This document shows positions 7,229 to 13,880 of a stretch of DNA of 13,880 bases, in pieces. The position numbers were made by a program, and so were the translations under genes. Location: assembly GCA_902768065.1 (NCBI GenBank), contig CACXJP010000039.1, positions 1-13,880 on the forward strand. Reading direction: 5' to 3'. Source of the DNA: an uncultured Erysipelotrichaceae bacterium. Lineage in GTDB: Bacteria; Bacillota_I; Bacilli_A; RF39; UBA660. The first letter of the stretch is position 1, and each line of letters opens with the position of its first letter. The notes below the pieces were generated by a model. It saw only the letters and a program-made list of their open reading frames with translations. It had not been told where the DNA came from and searched no databases.

Positions 7229-8359
7229 ATGACATTATTTGAATATATTGATAAATATGGTGATTATAGTTTTGAAGATAAAGAGATTAATGAAGTTGAT
7301 AATATGATTTTTTCTTTCTTATCATATGTTAATCTTCAAAATATTGAATTATCTGAAAAAGAAACATTAGAAAGTGTTAGTAAAAAGGTATTTTCTATTG
7401 ATAGAAGAGGTAAGAAAAGTATTATTGCTGAAAAGGATGCTTTAAGATTATTAAAAGCTATAATGAATAAGAAACGTTATAAGGATTGCTTATTATTTAA
7501 TTATATATATGAAGTTGATGATGATAGTCAATTTAGTGTTATAACTATTGAATATTTAAAGAATCATATTTATATATCTTTTGAAGGTACTGATGAAATG
7601 ATAAGTAGTTGGTATGAAGATTTTTTATTAAGTTATCAATATCCTACTAAATCTCATGTAAAGGCAGTTGAGTATTTAAAAAGATATACTTTATCAAAAT
7701 ATAGTATTATTTTAGGTGGACATTCTAAAGGAGGTAATATTGCTTTAGTTGCTGCGATGAATACTAATCCTTTTGTTAAGTCTAAAATTACTGATATATA
7801 TAGTATGGATGGGCCTGGCTTACTTCCTGAGATACTTAATTCTAAAAAATATAAGAGGATAGAAAGAAAATATCATCATATTGTTCCAGAAAATTCTTTA
7901 GTTGGAATGCTTTTAGAAAATACTAATGAAGTAGTAATAAAAACTACTGCTTCAGGTATACTTGCTCATGATATATTATATTGGGAAATTACTAATAATT
8001 ATATTACTAGATCAAGATTATCTTATTTTTCTAGAACTCTTAGGAAAAGTTTGAATAAGTATATTTACTCTTTAACAAAAGATGAATTAGAGGAAGTTAT
8101 CAAACAACTAGGAGATATTTGCAAGAAATTAAATATAAAGTCTCTTGTTGAGATAATGGATGATAATAATAAGATTGTTTTATTGATGAAGGAAATTGCA
8201 AAAGTTAATGGACGTACCAAAAAAATGCTTACTAATATAGTAGAAATATTTGTTAAATCTTATGGTAAGTCACTTTCTTTAAGATTAGAAAATAAATTTA
8301 ATAAATTTAAAGAGAGAATAATAAATGAAATTAAATCTGAAACAAAAAAAGTACATTGA
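7229..8359 (+). CDS. Mbeg1-like (DUF2974) alpha/beta hydrolase
   Basis: 376 residues from ATG 7229. The N-terminal region (MTLFEYIDKYGDYSF, then NEVDNMIFSFLSYVN) and the lipase core are typical of the DUF2974/Mbeg1-like family. Core elements are IYISFEGTDEMISSWYEDFLLSY (the strand and acidic segment also found in class 3 lipases), the nucleophile elbow GGHSKGGNIA with S166, a candidate acid in YSMDGPGL and a candidate His in GILAHDILYW. The last 120 residues are helical and Lys-rich, with no known domain visible. No signal peptide: a cytoplasmic esterase or lipase-like enzyme; the substrate is unknown. First gene of a four-gene operon; its last 35 bases overlap the DUF4186 gene. Confidence 0.87.
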   Translation: MTLFEYIDKYGDYSFEDKEINEVDNMIFSFLSYVNLQNIELSEKETLESVSKKVFSIDRRGKKSIIAEKDALRLLKAIMNKKRYKDCLLFNYIYEVDDDSQFSVITIEYLKNHIYISFEGTDEMISSWYEDFLLSYQYPTKSHVKAVEYLKRYTLSKYSIILGGHSKGGNIALVAAMNTNPFVKSKITDIYSMDGPGLLPEILNSKKYKRIERKYHHIVPENSLVGMLLENTNEVVIKTTASGILAHDILYWEITNNYITRSRLSYFSRTLRKSLNKYIYSLTKDELEEVIKQLGDICKKLNIKSLVEIMDDNNKIVLLMKEIAKVNGRTKKMLTNIVEIFVKSYGKSLSLRLENKFNKFKERIINEIKSETKKVH

Positions 8360-8714
8360 TAATAAGCTATTTTGTTTAAGTAAATCTAAATTTAGAAGTA
8401 GTTTTAAACTTAGTAAAAAACTAATAGATTATATCGATAAAAATGGATTTGATAAGATTGAAGAACATGCCTATGATTTTATTAGAAAGAATATTTCTAG
8501 TGCATATCCTTTGAATGATGGTAAACAAACACCTATGAAGAATCACCCGGTTTTTATCGCTCAACATGCTTGTGGTTGTTGTTGTAGGGGTTGTTTAGAA
8601 AAGTGGCATAATATTCCTAAGGGTAGAGAATTAAAAGAAAATGAAATTACATATTTGGTTGCATTAATTATTGAATGGATAAAAAGGGAATATAATAGAA
8701 AAAAGGAGATTTAA
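8325..8714 (+). CDS. DUF4186 family protein
   Basis: 129 residues; the family is recognised by FRSSFKLSKKLIDYI, LNDGKQTPMKNHPVFIAQHA and CCRGCLEKWHNIPKGREL. A dense His/Cys set (H74, H81, C83, C85, C86, C87, C90, H95) could hold a metal, a guess from the residues alone. ATG 8325 lies inside the end of the hydrolase gene, with AGAGAG (8311-8316) 8 bases upstream, so the 35-base overlap is probably real and the two are translationally linked. The family is a short, conserved, cytoplasmic protein of unknown function, often annotated only by its DUF number. One base separates its stop from the next gene's start, whose AAGGAG lies within its final codons. Confidence 0.88.
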   Translation: MKLNLKQKKYIDNKLFCLSKSKFRSSFKLSKKLIDYIDKNGFDKIEEHAYDFIRKNISSAYPLNDGKQTPMKNHPVFIAQHACGCCCRGCLEKWHNIPKGRELKENEITYLVALIIEWIKREYNRKKEI

Positions 8715-8715
8715 T

Positions 8716-9375
8716 ATGAGTTTTGAAACAGATTTTTACATAGTTGATGATATTGAAAAGGTTCCTTATTTTAAGGATATAGCAAAAGAATTGGATGATA
8801 AAGCAATTGAAATTATTAGTTTTTTTGAGATTTTAAATAAGAAGAAAACTAAAATTGTTTTTTGGGATGATATAGATGCATATAAAGAACATTTAAAAAA
8901 GCATAATGATTTATATAGAAGTGATATTTGCGCAGATACCATGGATAATAATATTAATGCTCTTACCCTTGATGCTGCACATAAAACTGATGTATATAAA
9001 GATATGACTCTTGAACAATTGAGACAGAATATTTCTCATGAGTTTGTTCATGTTTGTCAAAATAGTCTAGAAGAAGAGAATGTTGACGATAGAAATGCTT
9101 GGTTTTGTGAGGCTCTTGCAACTAATTTAGGTAATCCTGAACAATTTGGCAAATTGATATATATTATGATTACTAAAGAAGAGTTGGAAAATTTCAATTC
9201 TATTGAAAATAATAGGTATGAGACTGCTTATACTATAGGGAGATATTTGTTAGAAAACTTTTCTCCAGAAGAAATATTAGAATTTGTTAAGTATCCATCT
9301 AAATTGGATAGGATAATAGTAAGTATTATTAGAGGAACTCAGGATTGGATGGAAATTCAATCATTAAATAAGTAA
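8716..9375 (+). CDS. Putative cytoplasmic HExxH zinc metalloprotease
   Basis: 219 residues with the zinc-protease helix ISHEFVHVCQ (H108, E109, H112), and 20 residues after H112 the segment AWFCEALATNLGN, where E132 would be the third ligand, as in gluzincin/MA-clan peptidases (H-E-x-x-H plus E). The N-terminal 100 residues are alpha/beta with a KIVFWDDIDAYKEHL element, similar in layout to peptidase MA-like domains. There is no signal peptide or propeptide, so it would act in the cytoplasm. AAGGAG at 8703-8708 places the start at 8716. Position between DUF4186 and an S51 peptidase suggests a shared peptide-processing task. I cannot name a family more closely; a non-peptidase zinc fold remains possible. 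Confidence 0.72.
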   Translation: MSFETDFYIVDDIEKVPYFKDIAKELDDKAIEIISFFEILNKKKTKIVFWDDIDAYKEHLKKHNDLYRSDICADTMDNNINALTLDAAHKTDVYKDMTLEQLRQNISHEFVHVCQNSLEEENVDDRNAWFCEALATNLGNPEQFGKLIYIMITKEELENFNSIENNRYETAYTIGRYLLENFSPEEILEFVKYPSKLDRIIVSIIRGTQDWMEIQSLNK

Positions 9376-9387
9376 GGAGGGAATAAT

Positions 9388-10083
9388 ATGAAGTTGATGT
9401 TAATCGGTGGAGGAGAAATTGGAAGAGGTAATAAATCTTATGAGACAAAAGAAATAGATGAAGAAATAGTTAAAATGACAGGGTTAGAAAAACCTAAATT
9501 ACTTTTTATTGGTCTTGCTAATAGTTTTGCTGATTCATATTATGATTATGTTAAAAATATTTATAAAAACTTAGGCTGCGAAACAATGTATTTAAAGAAA
9601 AAAAATGTTACTAAGAATCCTGATATAGTTAAAAATAAGATTGAGACTGCGGATATTATTTATATTGGTGGTGGTGATACTATTAAACTTATGGATACTG
9701 TTAAAGAATATGAGATAGATAAACTACTTGATGCTGCAGTTAAACGTGATTGTGTCATTGCAGGGGTTTCAGCAGGTGCTATATTACTTGCTAATAGTGG
9801 GTTTTCTGATTCATTTATTTTGAGAGAAGAAAGTGATAAATATGAATTTGTTGATGGACTTAAATTTGTAGATATAAATATTTGTCCTCATTATCATAGT
9901 GATGAAAAAAAACAAAAAGAACTTGAAGAAAACTTAAAATCAAATAAAAAAGAAGTATATGGACTTGAGAATTGTACTGCTTTAAAAATAGTTAATAAAG
10001 ATATTAAAGTAATTAAGTCTAAGAGTGATGCGAACGCATATTTATGTAAATATAATAAAGAATTTATTGAAGATGTAATATAA
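9388..10083 (+). CDS. Peptidase S51 family protein (PepE-like)
   Basis: 231 residues, the usual S51 length, with a class-I glutaminase-like fold. Motifs: the N-terminal MLIGGGEIGRG, PKLLFIGLANSF, the DIIYIGGGDT strand-turn, the nucleophile elbow IAGVSAGAI with S128, and ICPHYHSD with H168 or H170 as the candidate His. PepE of enteric bacteria releases N-terminal Asp from dipeptides; other S51 members cut cyanophycin or remain unassigned. The GGGE start and long acidic C-terminal part differ from PepE and resemble the broad Bacillota branch, so substrate specificity is open. AGGAGGG at 9375-9381 precedes ATG 9388, twelve bases after the protease stop. It is the last gene of the operon and is followed by a strong terminator. 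Confidence 0.88.
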   Translation: MKLMLIGGGEIGRGNKSYETKEIDEEIVKMTGLEKPKLLFIGLANSFADSYYDYVKNIYKNLGCETMYLKKKNVTKNPDIVKNKIETADIIYIGGGDTIKLMDTVKEYEIDKLLDAAVKRDCVIAGVSAGAILLANSGFSDSFILREESDKYEFVDGLKFVDINICPHYHSDEKKQKELEENLKSNKKEVYGLENCTALKIVNKDIKVIKSKSDANAYLCKYNKEFIEDVI

Positions 10084-10086
10084 TGT

Positions 10087-10117
10087 AAAGACCTCTAAAA
10101 GGTCTTTTCTTTTTTTT
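10087..10117 (+). terminator. Intrinsic terminator of the hydrolase operon
   Basis: AAAGACCT (10087-10094), loop of five, AGGTCTTT (10100-10107), then a T-rich run to 10117. Confidence 0.92.
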
Positions 10118-10125
10118 ATATAGAG

Positions 10126-10134
10126 TGATATGAT
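10126..10134 (+). promoter_or_regulatory. Extended -10 promoter of the ComEC-like MBL gene
   Basis: TG-A-TATGAT (TATGAT 10129-10134) sits 22 bases before ATG 10156, right after the preceding terminator, and resembles TG-A-TATACT at 7200. A weak AGGAT at 10143-10147 serves as ribosome site. Confidence 0.4.
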
Positions 10135-10155
10135 ATTAATATAGGATGATGATAT

Positions 10156-11061
10156 ATGAATAAATATGTAAGAAGAGTTTTAGAGTTTGTTATTGTAGTA
10201 GTAGTTGCCTTAAGCTATTATTTTTATGATGATATAGAAAAATATATAAATGAATTTACTCAAGATAATATTTCAAATGTAGTGGTAACAAGTCCTGATA
10301 ATTTAGAAATATATTATCTTGATGTTGGACAGGCGGATTCTATATTAATAAGACATTTAGATAATAATGTTTTAATTGATGCTGGTAATAATGCTGATGG
10401 AAAATTACTAGTTGAATACTTTAATTCTCTTGGTATTAATCATTTTGATTATGTTATTGGTACTCATGCTCATGAGGATCATATTGGTGGTATGGATGAT
10501 ATTATTGATAACTTCCGAATTGATCATTTTTATATGCCAGGTGTAATTACAACGACTAAAACTTTTGAAGATGTTTTAGATAGTTTAGATGCAAAAAAAA
10601 TCAAATTTGAAACTCCTCAAATTGATTCTATTATTAATCTAGGTGATTTAAAAATATCTATTTTATATGTTGGAGATGATAAAACAGATTTAAATAATAC
10701 TTCTATTGTATTGAAATTATATTATGGAGATACTAGTTATTTATTTACTGGTGATGCAACTAGCGAAGTTGAAAAAAAGATAATTAATAAAGATTTAAAG
10801 AGTGATGTTTTAAAAGTTGGACATCATGGTTCACAGTATTCTTCTTCTGCAAGATTTATAAAGGAGGTTTCTCCTAAATATTCTATTATATGTGTTGGAA
10901 AAAATAATGACTATGGTCATCCTAAAGATGTTGTATTAAACAAATTAAATAGAATTAATTCTACAATTTATCGTACAGATAGAGACGGAACTATTTTATT
11001 AAAAAGTGATGGGAAAGGTATTGTAATAGATAAAATAAATACTAATACAAATGGTAATTAA
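10156..11061 (+). CDS. Membrane-anchored ComEC-like metallo-beta-lactamase fold hydrolase
   Basis: 301 residues: a hydrophobic anchor at about 9-24, a short linker, then the same domain as the C-terminal MBL part of ComEC. All metal motifs are canonical: YYLDVGQADSILI, THAHEDHIGG (H104, H106, D108, H109), TGDA (D200), VGHHGS (H223, H224) and YGHP (H255). The domain is expected outside the cell. In ComEC this domain is thought to degrade the non-transported DNA strand; solo forms are very common in Bacillota and their substrates are unproven. There are no Competence membrane segments here, so it is not ComEC itself. A DUF3006 gene follows by one base from the stop, the usual partner of this solo form. 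Well distinguished from the variant MBL protein near 1836-2663. Confidence 0.92.
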   Translation: MNKYVRRVLEFVIVVVVALSYYFYDDIEKYINEFTQDNISNVVVTSPDNLEIYYLDVGQADSILIRHLDNNVLIDAGNNADGKLLVEYFNSLGINHFDYVIGTHAHEDHIGGMDDIIDNFRIDHFYMPGVITTTKTFEDVLDSLDAKKIKFETPQIDSIINLGDLKISILYVGDDKTDLNNTSIVLKLYYGDTSYLFTGDATSEVEKKIINKDLKSDVLKVGHHGSQYSSSARFIKEVSPKYSIICVGKNNDYGHPKDVVLNKLNRINSTIYRTDRDGTILLKSDGKGIVIDKINTNTNGN

Positions 11062-11062
11062 T

Positions 11063-11272
11063 ATGAGGTATGTTGTTGATGAAATAATCGATATTAAAGT
11101 AAATTTGGAAAATTTAGATAATGGTGAAATAGTCTGTGTTGATAAGTCTTCTCTTCCAAAAAATATAAAAGAAGGTAATATTGTTTTAAAGACTGATAAA
11201 TACATTATTGATCATGAATTTGAAAGGAAAAGAAGAGAAGAATTACAAAGAAAATTTGATAGAATTCAATAA
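11063..11272 (+). CDS. DUF3006 family small protein
   Basis: 69 residues from ATG 11063, which aligns with the usual family start (MRYVVDEI); an in-frame ATG at 11051 overlaps the MBL gene and neither has a clear ribosome site, so coupling to the MBL stop (TAA-T-ATG) is likely. The family pattern is visible: a short beta domain with NGEIVCVDKSSLPKNIKEGN followed by a charged helix ending KRREELQRKF. The protein is cytoplasmic and its role is unknown. It is regularly found beside ComEC-like MBL proteins, which supports a shared task. Terminated by the hairpin shared with the convergent gene. Confidence 0.85.
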   Translation: MRYVVDEIIDIKVNLENLDNGEIVCVDKSSLPKNIKEGNIVLKTDKYIIDHEFERKRREELQRKFDRIQ

Positions 11273-11298
11273 AAATAAAGAGTAATCTTTATTTTTTT
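11271..11298. terminator. Bidirectional terminator
   Basis: AAAAATAAAGA (11271-11281), loop GTAA, TCTTTATTTTT (11286-11296), followed by further T to 11298. It serves the DUF3006 gene and, in reverse, the short minus-strand gene whose stop lies at 11291-11289. Confidence 0.8.
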
Positions 11299-11588
11299 AT
11301 ACATTTATTTATATATTTTGATTTACTTATATAGAATGTTTTATGATATTTATTATAGAATTCTTTATCTATGTTACTTGTATTATTTGTTTTTGTTTTA
11401 TAGTAATTATATTTATATTTTTGATTATTATCTTCTTTTGATATATATTTTTCTCTTAGTGTAATATTATAATTATTGTTTCTGCATTCTATTATTATTT
11501 TATCTATTATTGTTATATTGTTTAATTCATTATATTTGGGTACATAAAAACTTATTATAATTATAAGTAATAATAATATTTTTTTCAT
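11289..11588 (-). CDS. Truncated GerC-like protein (N-terminal domain only, no lipobox)
   Basis: 99 residues. It starts at ATG 11588, overlapping the GerA-like stop as ATGA, with GAGGAAG upstream. The N-terminus is a hydrophobic signal-like stretch (MKKILLLLIIIISF). The following YNELNNITIIDKIIIE lines up with the GerC consensus after the lipobox (REL-N-x-LAIV-x-GIGID), and NNYNITLREKYIS fits the next strand. NIDKEFYNKYHKTFYISKSKYI fits the stretch where GerC has a helix and RLYxxHxxxIII. The GCWD lipobox is replaced by FYVP, so no lipid anchor is expected. GerC proteins are about 370 residues; the other two thirds are absent, as a neighbour's terminator follows directly. It may be a decayed gerC or a functional miniature. 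Homology is by eye only, since the sequence is Asn/Lys/Ile-rich and low in complexity. Confidence 0.55.
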   Translation of the reverse strand: MKKILLLLIIIISFYVPKYNELNNITIIDKIIIECRNNNYNITLREKYISKEDNNQKYKYNYYKTKTNNTSNIDKEFYNKYHKTFYISKSKYINKCIKK

Positions 11589-12676
11589 TTGTATCTTCCT
11601 CGTATTTTATTATTTGTTAACTTAGAATTTCTTCTTTTTATCTTTGTGTTATATTTAAATACTGTATCTAATAATTCATATTTATCATAATTTATATATC
11701 TATAACCAAATATTTTTGTTTTTATAATATTATTAATTATAATAATTAGACATATTATTGTTCCATATAGACCTAGAATTGATGATAATAATAGATTAAT
11801 TAATTTATATATTCTAATAGTATTTATCAATTCTTGTGATGGAAATATTAATCCTGAGATTGATGAAATTGCGATTATTATGATCATAATGGGTGACACT
11901 ATTCCTGCTGCTACTGCGGCATCTCCTAGAATTAATCCTCCTAATATTGAAATAGATGTTGCTGATGAGTTTGTCATTCTTAAATCTCCTTCTCTTAATA
12001 TTTCAAAAGATATTATCATGAATAAAGCTTCTAAATATGCTGGAAATGGAACAAGGGTTCTTCCTGCTTTAAATATTAAAAGCATATTTAGAGGTACTAT
12101 ATTATAATTCCTTGTTGTGATTGCTATGAATACTCCTGGTAGAAAAATTGCTATAATAAAGGCTATTATTCTAATTATTCTTATAAAAGTAGTATTGATG
12201 TTCTTTTGATAATAGTCATCTGGGGTATGAAATAAATCAAAGAATAAATTAGGTAATATAATACAATAAGGAGAATTATCTACTAAGATTATTACTTTTC
12301 CTTCTAATAAGGCCATACATGCTTTATCTGGTCTTTCTGTTTCTATTATAGTTGGAAATAAATTATTATTTTGCTCTAGAGAATTCTTTAAATAACTTGA
12401 ATCTATAATTGCATCAATATCTATTTTTTCTAATTTGTTTTTAATATTATTTACAAGTTTCAAATTAGTTATATTATCTATGTATAATATTTTTGTTTTT
12501 GTTTTAGATAATCTTCCTATTTTTAAATCTATATATTTTAGACTTACTTTTATTCTTTTTTTTATTAATGAATAATTTGTTTCTATATCTTCATTAAATG
12601 AATCTTTGGGGCCATTTAATGTTAGTTCATTCTTTGGTTCTGTTATACCTCGATTATTATTCACGTAAATCACCAT
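11585..12676 (-). CDS. GerA-family spore germination membrane protein, N-terminally short
   Basis: Up to 363 residues, compared with about 480-500 for GerAA-type A subunits. Family marks are NGPKDSFNEDIETNYSLIKK (21-40), TKTKILYIDNITNLKLV, IDIDAIIDSSYL, ERPDKACMALLEGKVIILVD (114-133) and PDDYYQK. The membrane part follows at about 165-186, 194-211, 241-262, 263-279 and 291-317, with KAGRTLVPFPAYLEALFMI, LGGLILGDAAVAAGIVSP and IFPSQELINTIRIYKL. The missing part is the first N-terminal subdomain (about 110-130 residues); an in-frame TAA seven codons before ATG 12676 shows it is not hidden upstream. ATG 12676 lacks a ribosome site, whereas GTG 12664 has GGTGA at good spacing and is a likely start. 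GerA proteins form inner-membrane germinant receptors in spores; SpoVAF is a related alternative. No gerB follows. Confidence 0.83.
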   Translation of the reverse strand: MVIYVNNNRGITEPKNELTLNGPKDSFNEDIETNYSLIKKRIKVSLKYIDLKIGRLSKTKTKILYIDNITNLKLVNNIKNKLEKIDIDAIIDSSYLKNSLEQNNNLFPTIIETERPDKACMALLEGKVIILVDNSPYCIILPNLFFDLFHTPDDYYQKNINTTFIRIIRIIAFIIAIFLPGVFIAITTRNYNIVPLNMLLIFKAGRTLVPFPAYLEALFMIISFEILREGDLRMTNSSATSISILGGLILGDAAVAAGIVSPIMIIIIAISSISGLIFPSQELINTIRIYKLINLLLSSILGLYGTIICLIIIINNIIKTKIFGYRYINYDKYELLDTVFKYNTKIKRRNSKLTNNKIRGRYK

Positions 12677-12692
12677 TATTATTATGTGAGAT

Positions 12693-12704
12693 ATATGTTA
12701 TAAT
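12693..12704 (+). promoter_or_regulatory. Extended -10 promoter of the rRNA methyltransferase gene
   Basis: ATATGTTATAAT, TG-T-TATAAT with TATAAT at 12699-12704, identical to the 12-mer in both arms of the 6015-6054 inverted repeat. GTGAGGG (12710-12716) and ATG 12721 follow. Confidence 0.6.
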
Positions 12705-12720
12705 ATACGTGAGGGATTTT

Positions 12721-13880
12721 ATGAAAGTAAGAATATTAAGGTTAGATAATTTTGGTAGAGGAATAGCTTATTACAATGATAAAATATGTTTTATATGTAA
12801 TGCTTTTCCAAATGAATTAGTTGATTTCAAAATAGTTAAAGAGACTTCTAAATATATTGAAGGTGAATCTATTAACATAATTGAAAAATCTTCAGATAGG
12901 TTAGAGAGCAAGTGTAAGTTTTCTAAAATGTGTGGAGGCTGTTGTTTTCAAGAATATGATTATTCTTTAGAAAATAAATATAAAGAAGATAAACTTAAAG
13001 ATTTAGTTGAGAGAAATCTTAATATAAGTAGTAAAATTGTAAATGATATTGTTTTTGATAATGATATATTCTATAGAAATAAACTTATTCTTCATGGTGA
13101 TTCTAATTTCTTAGGATTATATAAAAATAAAACAAATGATGTCATAGATATAGATGAATGTATTATTTCAAATAAGAGAATAAATAAAATAATTACTTTA
13201 TTAAGAAAAGTTAAAAATATTGATGAAGTTTTAATTAGAACTAGTAATGATGAAAAGCAAGTTATTATTGATATAAAAGGTAATATTGATAATTATGATT
13301 TTTTATTAGATTGTTGTGATGTTTTGATTATTAATGGGGAAGTTGTTAGTAGTGATAATAGGATTATTACTAATATAGGTGATAAGAAATATTATTTATC
13401 GAGTGATTCTTTCTTTCAAGTTAATGAATTTTTAATTGATAAAATGTTTAATAGAGTTCTTGAATATGTTAAAGAATTAAAACCGGTAAATGTTCTTGAT
13501 TTATATTGTGGTACCGGTAGTTTTGGTGTATATATTGCTGATTATGCTGAGAGTATTGTTGGTGTTGATTATAATTCTTCTAATATTAAAGATGCTATAG
13601 ATAATATGAGATTAAATAACATATCTAATATTGAATATATATGTGATAAAGTTGAGAATGTTATTGATAGATTTAATAATTATGATTTAGTTATTGTTGA
13701 TCCTCCTAGAGCTGGACTTGATAAGAAAAGCTGTCAATATTTAATTGATATGAATCCTAAAAATATTATTTATATTTCTTGTGATCCTAATACTTTGATG
13801 AGAGATTTAAAGATTTTAGGTAATATTTATAGTATTAAGGAAATAACTCCATATAATTTATTTCCTAAAACATATCATTG
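12721..13880 (+). CDS. TrmA/RlmD-family rRNA uracil-C5 methyltransferase (3' partial)
   Basis: The frame is open from ATG 12721 to the window end (386 full codons), so a few C-terminal residues are missing. These enzymes use S-adenosylmethionine to methylate C5 of a uracil in rRNA or tRNA. Order of parts: a TRAM-like N-terminal RNA-binding domain (1-58), the iron-sulfur cluster cysteines C65, C71 and C74 (CKFSKMCGGC) with C147 in DECIIS, the SDSFFQVN loop, the SAM motif DLYCGTGSFG, VDPPRAGLDKK, and the nucleophile C354 in YISCDPNTLMRDL. The complete 4Fe-4S set fits RlmD/RlmCD (23S U1939 and, in Bacillus, U747) better than TrmA, which lacks the cluster. Which uracils are modified is not visible. 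Divergent from the GerA-like gene with a 44-bp gap. Confidence 0.93.
   Translation, partial: MKVRILRLDNFGRGIAYYNDKICFICNAFPNELVDFKIVKETSKYIEGESINIIEKSSDRLESKCKFSKMCGGCCFQEYDYSLENKYKEDKLKDLVERNLNISSKIVNDIVFDNDIFYRNKLILHGDSNFLGLYKNKTNDVIDIDECIISNKRINKIITLLRKVKNIDEVLIRTSNDEKQVIIDIKGNIDNYDFLLDCCDVLIINGEVVSSDNRIITNIGDKKYYLSSDSFFQVNEFLIDKMFNRVLEYVKELKPVNVLDLYCGTGSFGVYIADYAESIVGVDYNSSNIKDAIDNMRLNNISNIEYICDKVENVIDRFNNYDLVIVDPPRAGLDKKSCQYLIDMNPKNIIYISCDPNTLMRDLKILGNIYSIKEITPYNLFPKTYH

Noticed and set aside
10999..11205. Minus-strand open frame of 68 codons
   Set aside because: Antisense to the MBL gene end and DUF3006 gene; the hydrophobic look comes from complementing AT-rich codons.
11585..11588. 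Possible use of TGA as tryptophan (Mollicutes code)
   Set aside because: TGA ends the GerA-like gene in a classic ATGA overlap, and Trp is encoded by TGG throughout.
11880..12107. Plus-strand open frame of 75 codons
   Set aside because: Antisense to the conserved membrane part of the GerA-like gene.
12661..12712. TCACGTA / TACGTGA inverted repeat flanking the gerA-rlmD divergent start region
   Set aside because: Only 7 bp with a 38-base gap; one arm is coding and the other part of a ribosome site, so chance is likely.

Overview
The window is very AT-rich, densely packed DNA from a low-GC Gram-positive bacterium. Codons are strongly A/T-biased, Shine-Dalgarno sites are of AGGAGG/GGTGA type, TATAAT promoters recur, and intergenic gaps are mostly under 100 bp. 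Family content (VTC/DUF4956 pair, DUF4186, Mbeg1-like hydrolase, ComEC-like solo metallo-beta-lactamases with DUF3006, a GerA spore-germination relative) suggests a Bacilli-type, possibly gut-associated lineage near Erysipelotrichia/RF39-like groups. That placement is inference. TGA is a true stop (ATGA overlap at 11585-11588; stop at 8357-8359), so the code is standard, not the Mycoplasma code.

Layout. (1) 1-2663, plus strand: the C-terminal part of a VTC-type polyphosphate polymerase domain protein, a DUF4956 membrane protein, an unrecognised membrane-anchored extracytoplasmic protein and a membrane-anchored metallo-beta-lactamase (MBL) fold protein, one apparent operon closed by a bidirectional terminator. 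(2) 2675-3469, minus: an unrecognised charged protein. (3) 3568-5043, plus: a 491-residue protein with three GNAT-like units, only the last with an acetyl-CoA motif. (4) 5056-5985, minus: a PfkB sugar kinase resembling ribokinase with altered sugar-site residues, divergent from (5) alanine racemase at 6089-7165. A 40-bp inverted repeat between them holds two mirrored extended -10 promoters. (6) 7229-10083, plus: four tightly packed genes (Mbeg1-like alpha/beta hydrolase, DUF4186, HExxH metalloprotease-like protein, S51 peptidase). (7) 10156-11272, plus: ComEC-like MBL protein plus DUF3006. (8) 11289-12676, minus: a GerA-family protein lacking the usual first part of its N-terminal domain, translationally coupled to a 99-residue ORF that looks like the N-terminal piece of a GerC germination protein without its lipobox cysteine. 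(9) 12721-end, plus: a TrmA/RlmD-type rRNA uracil-C5 methyltransferase, cut by the window end.

The strongest candidate for something undescribed is the miniature GerA/GerC pair. It is either a reduced germination-receptor-like membrane module or a decaying operon. Secondary points are the catalytic differences between the two MBL proteins, the VTC-DUF4956-MBL operon, the ribokinase-like enzyme with a changed sugar site, and the four-gene hydrolase operon. No gene-free stretch exceeds 110 bp. I saw no rRNA, tRNA, CRISPR array, insertion sequence or prophage signature.
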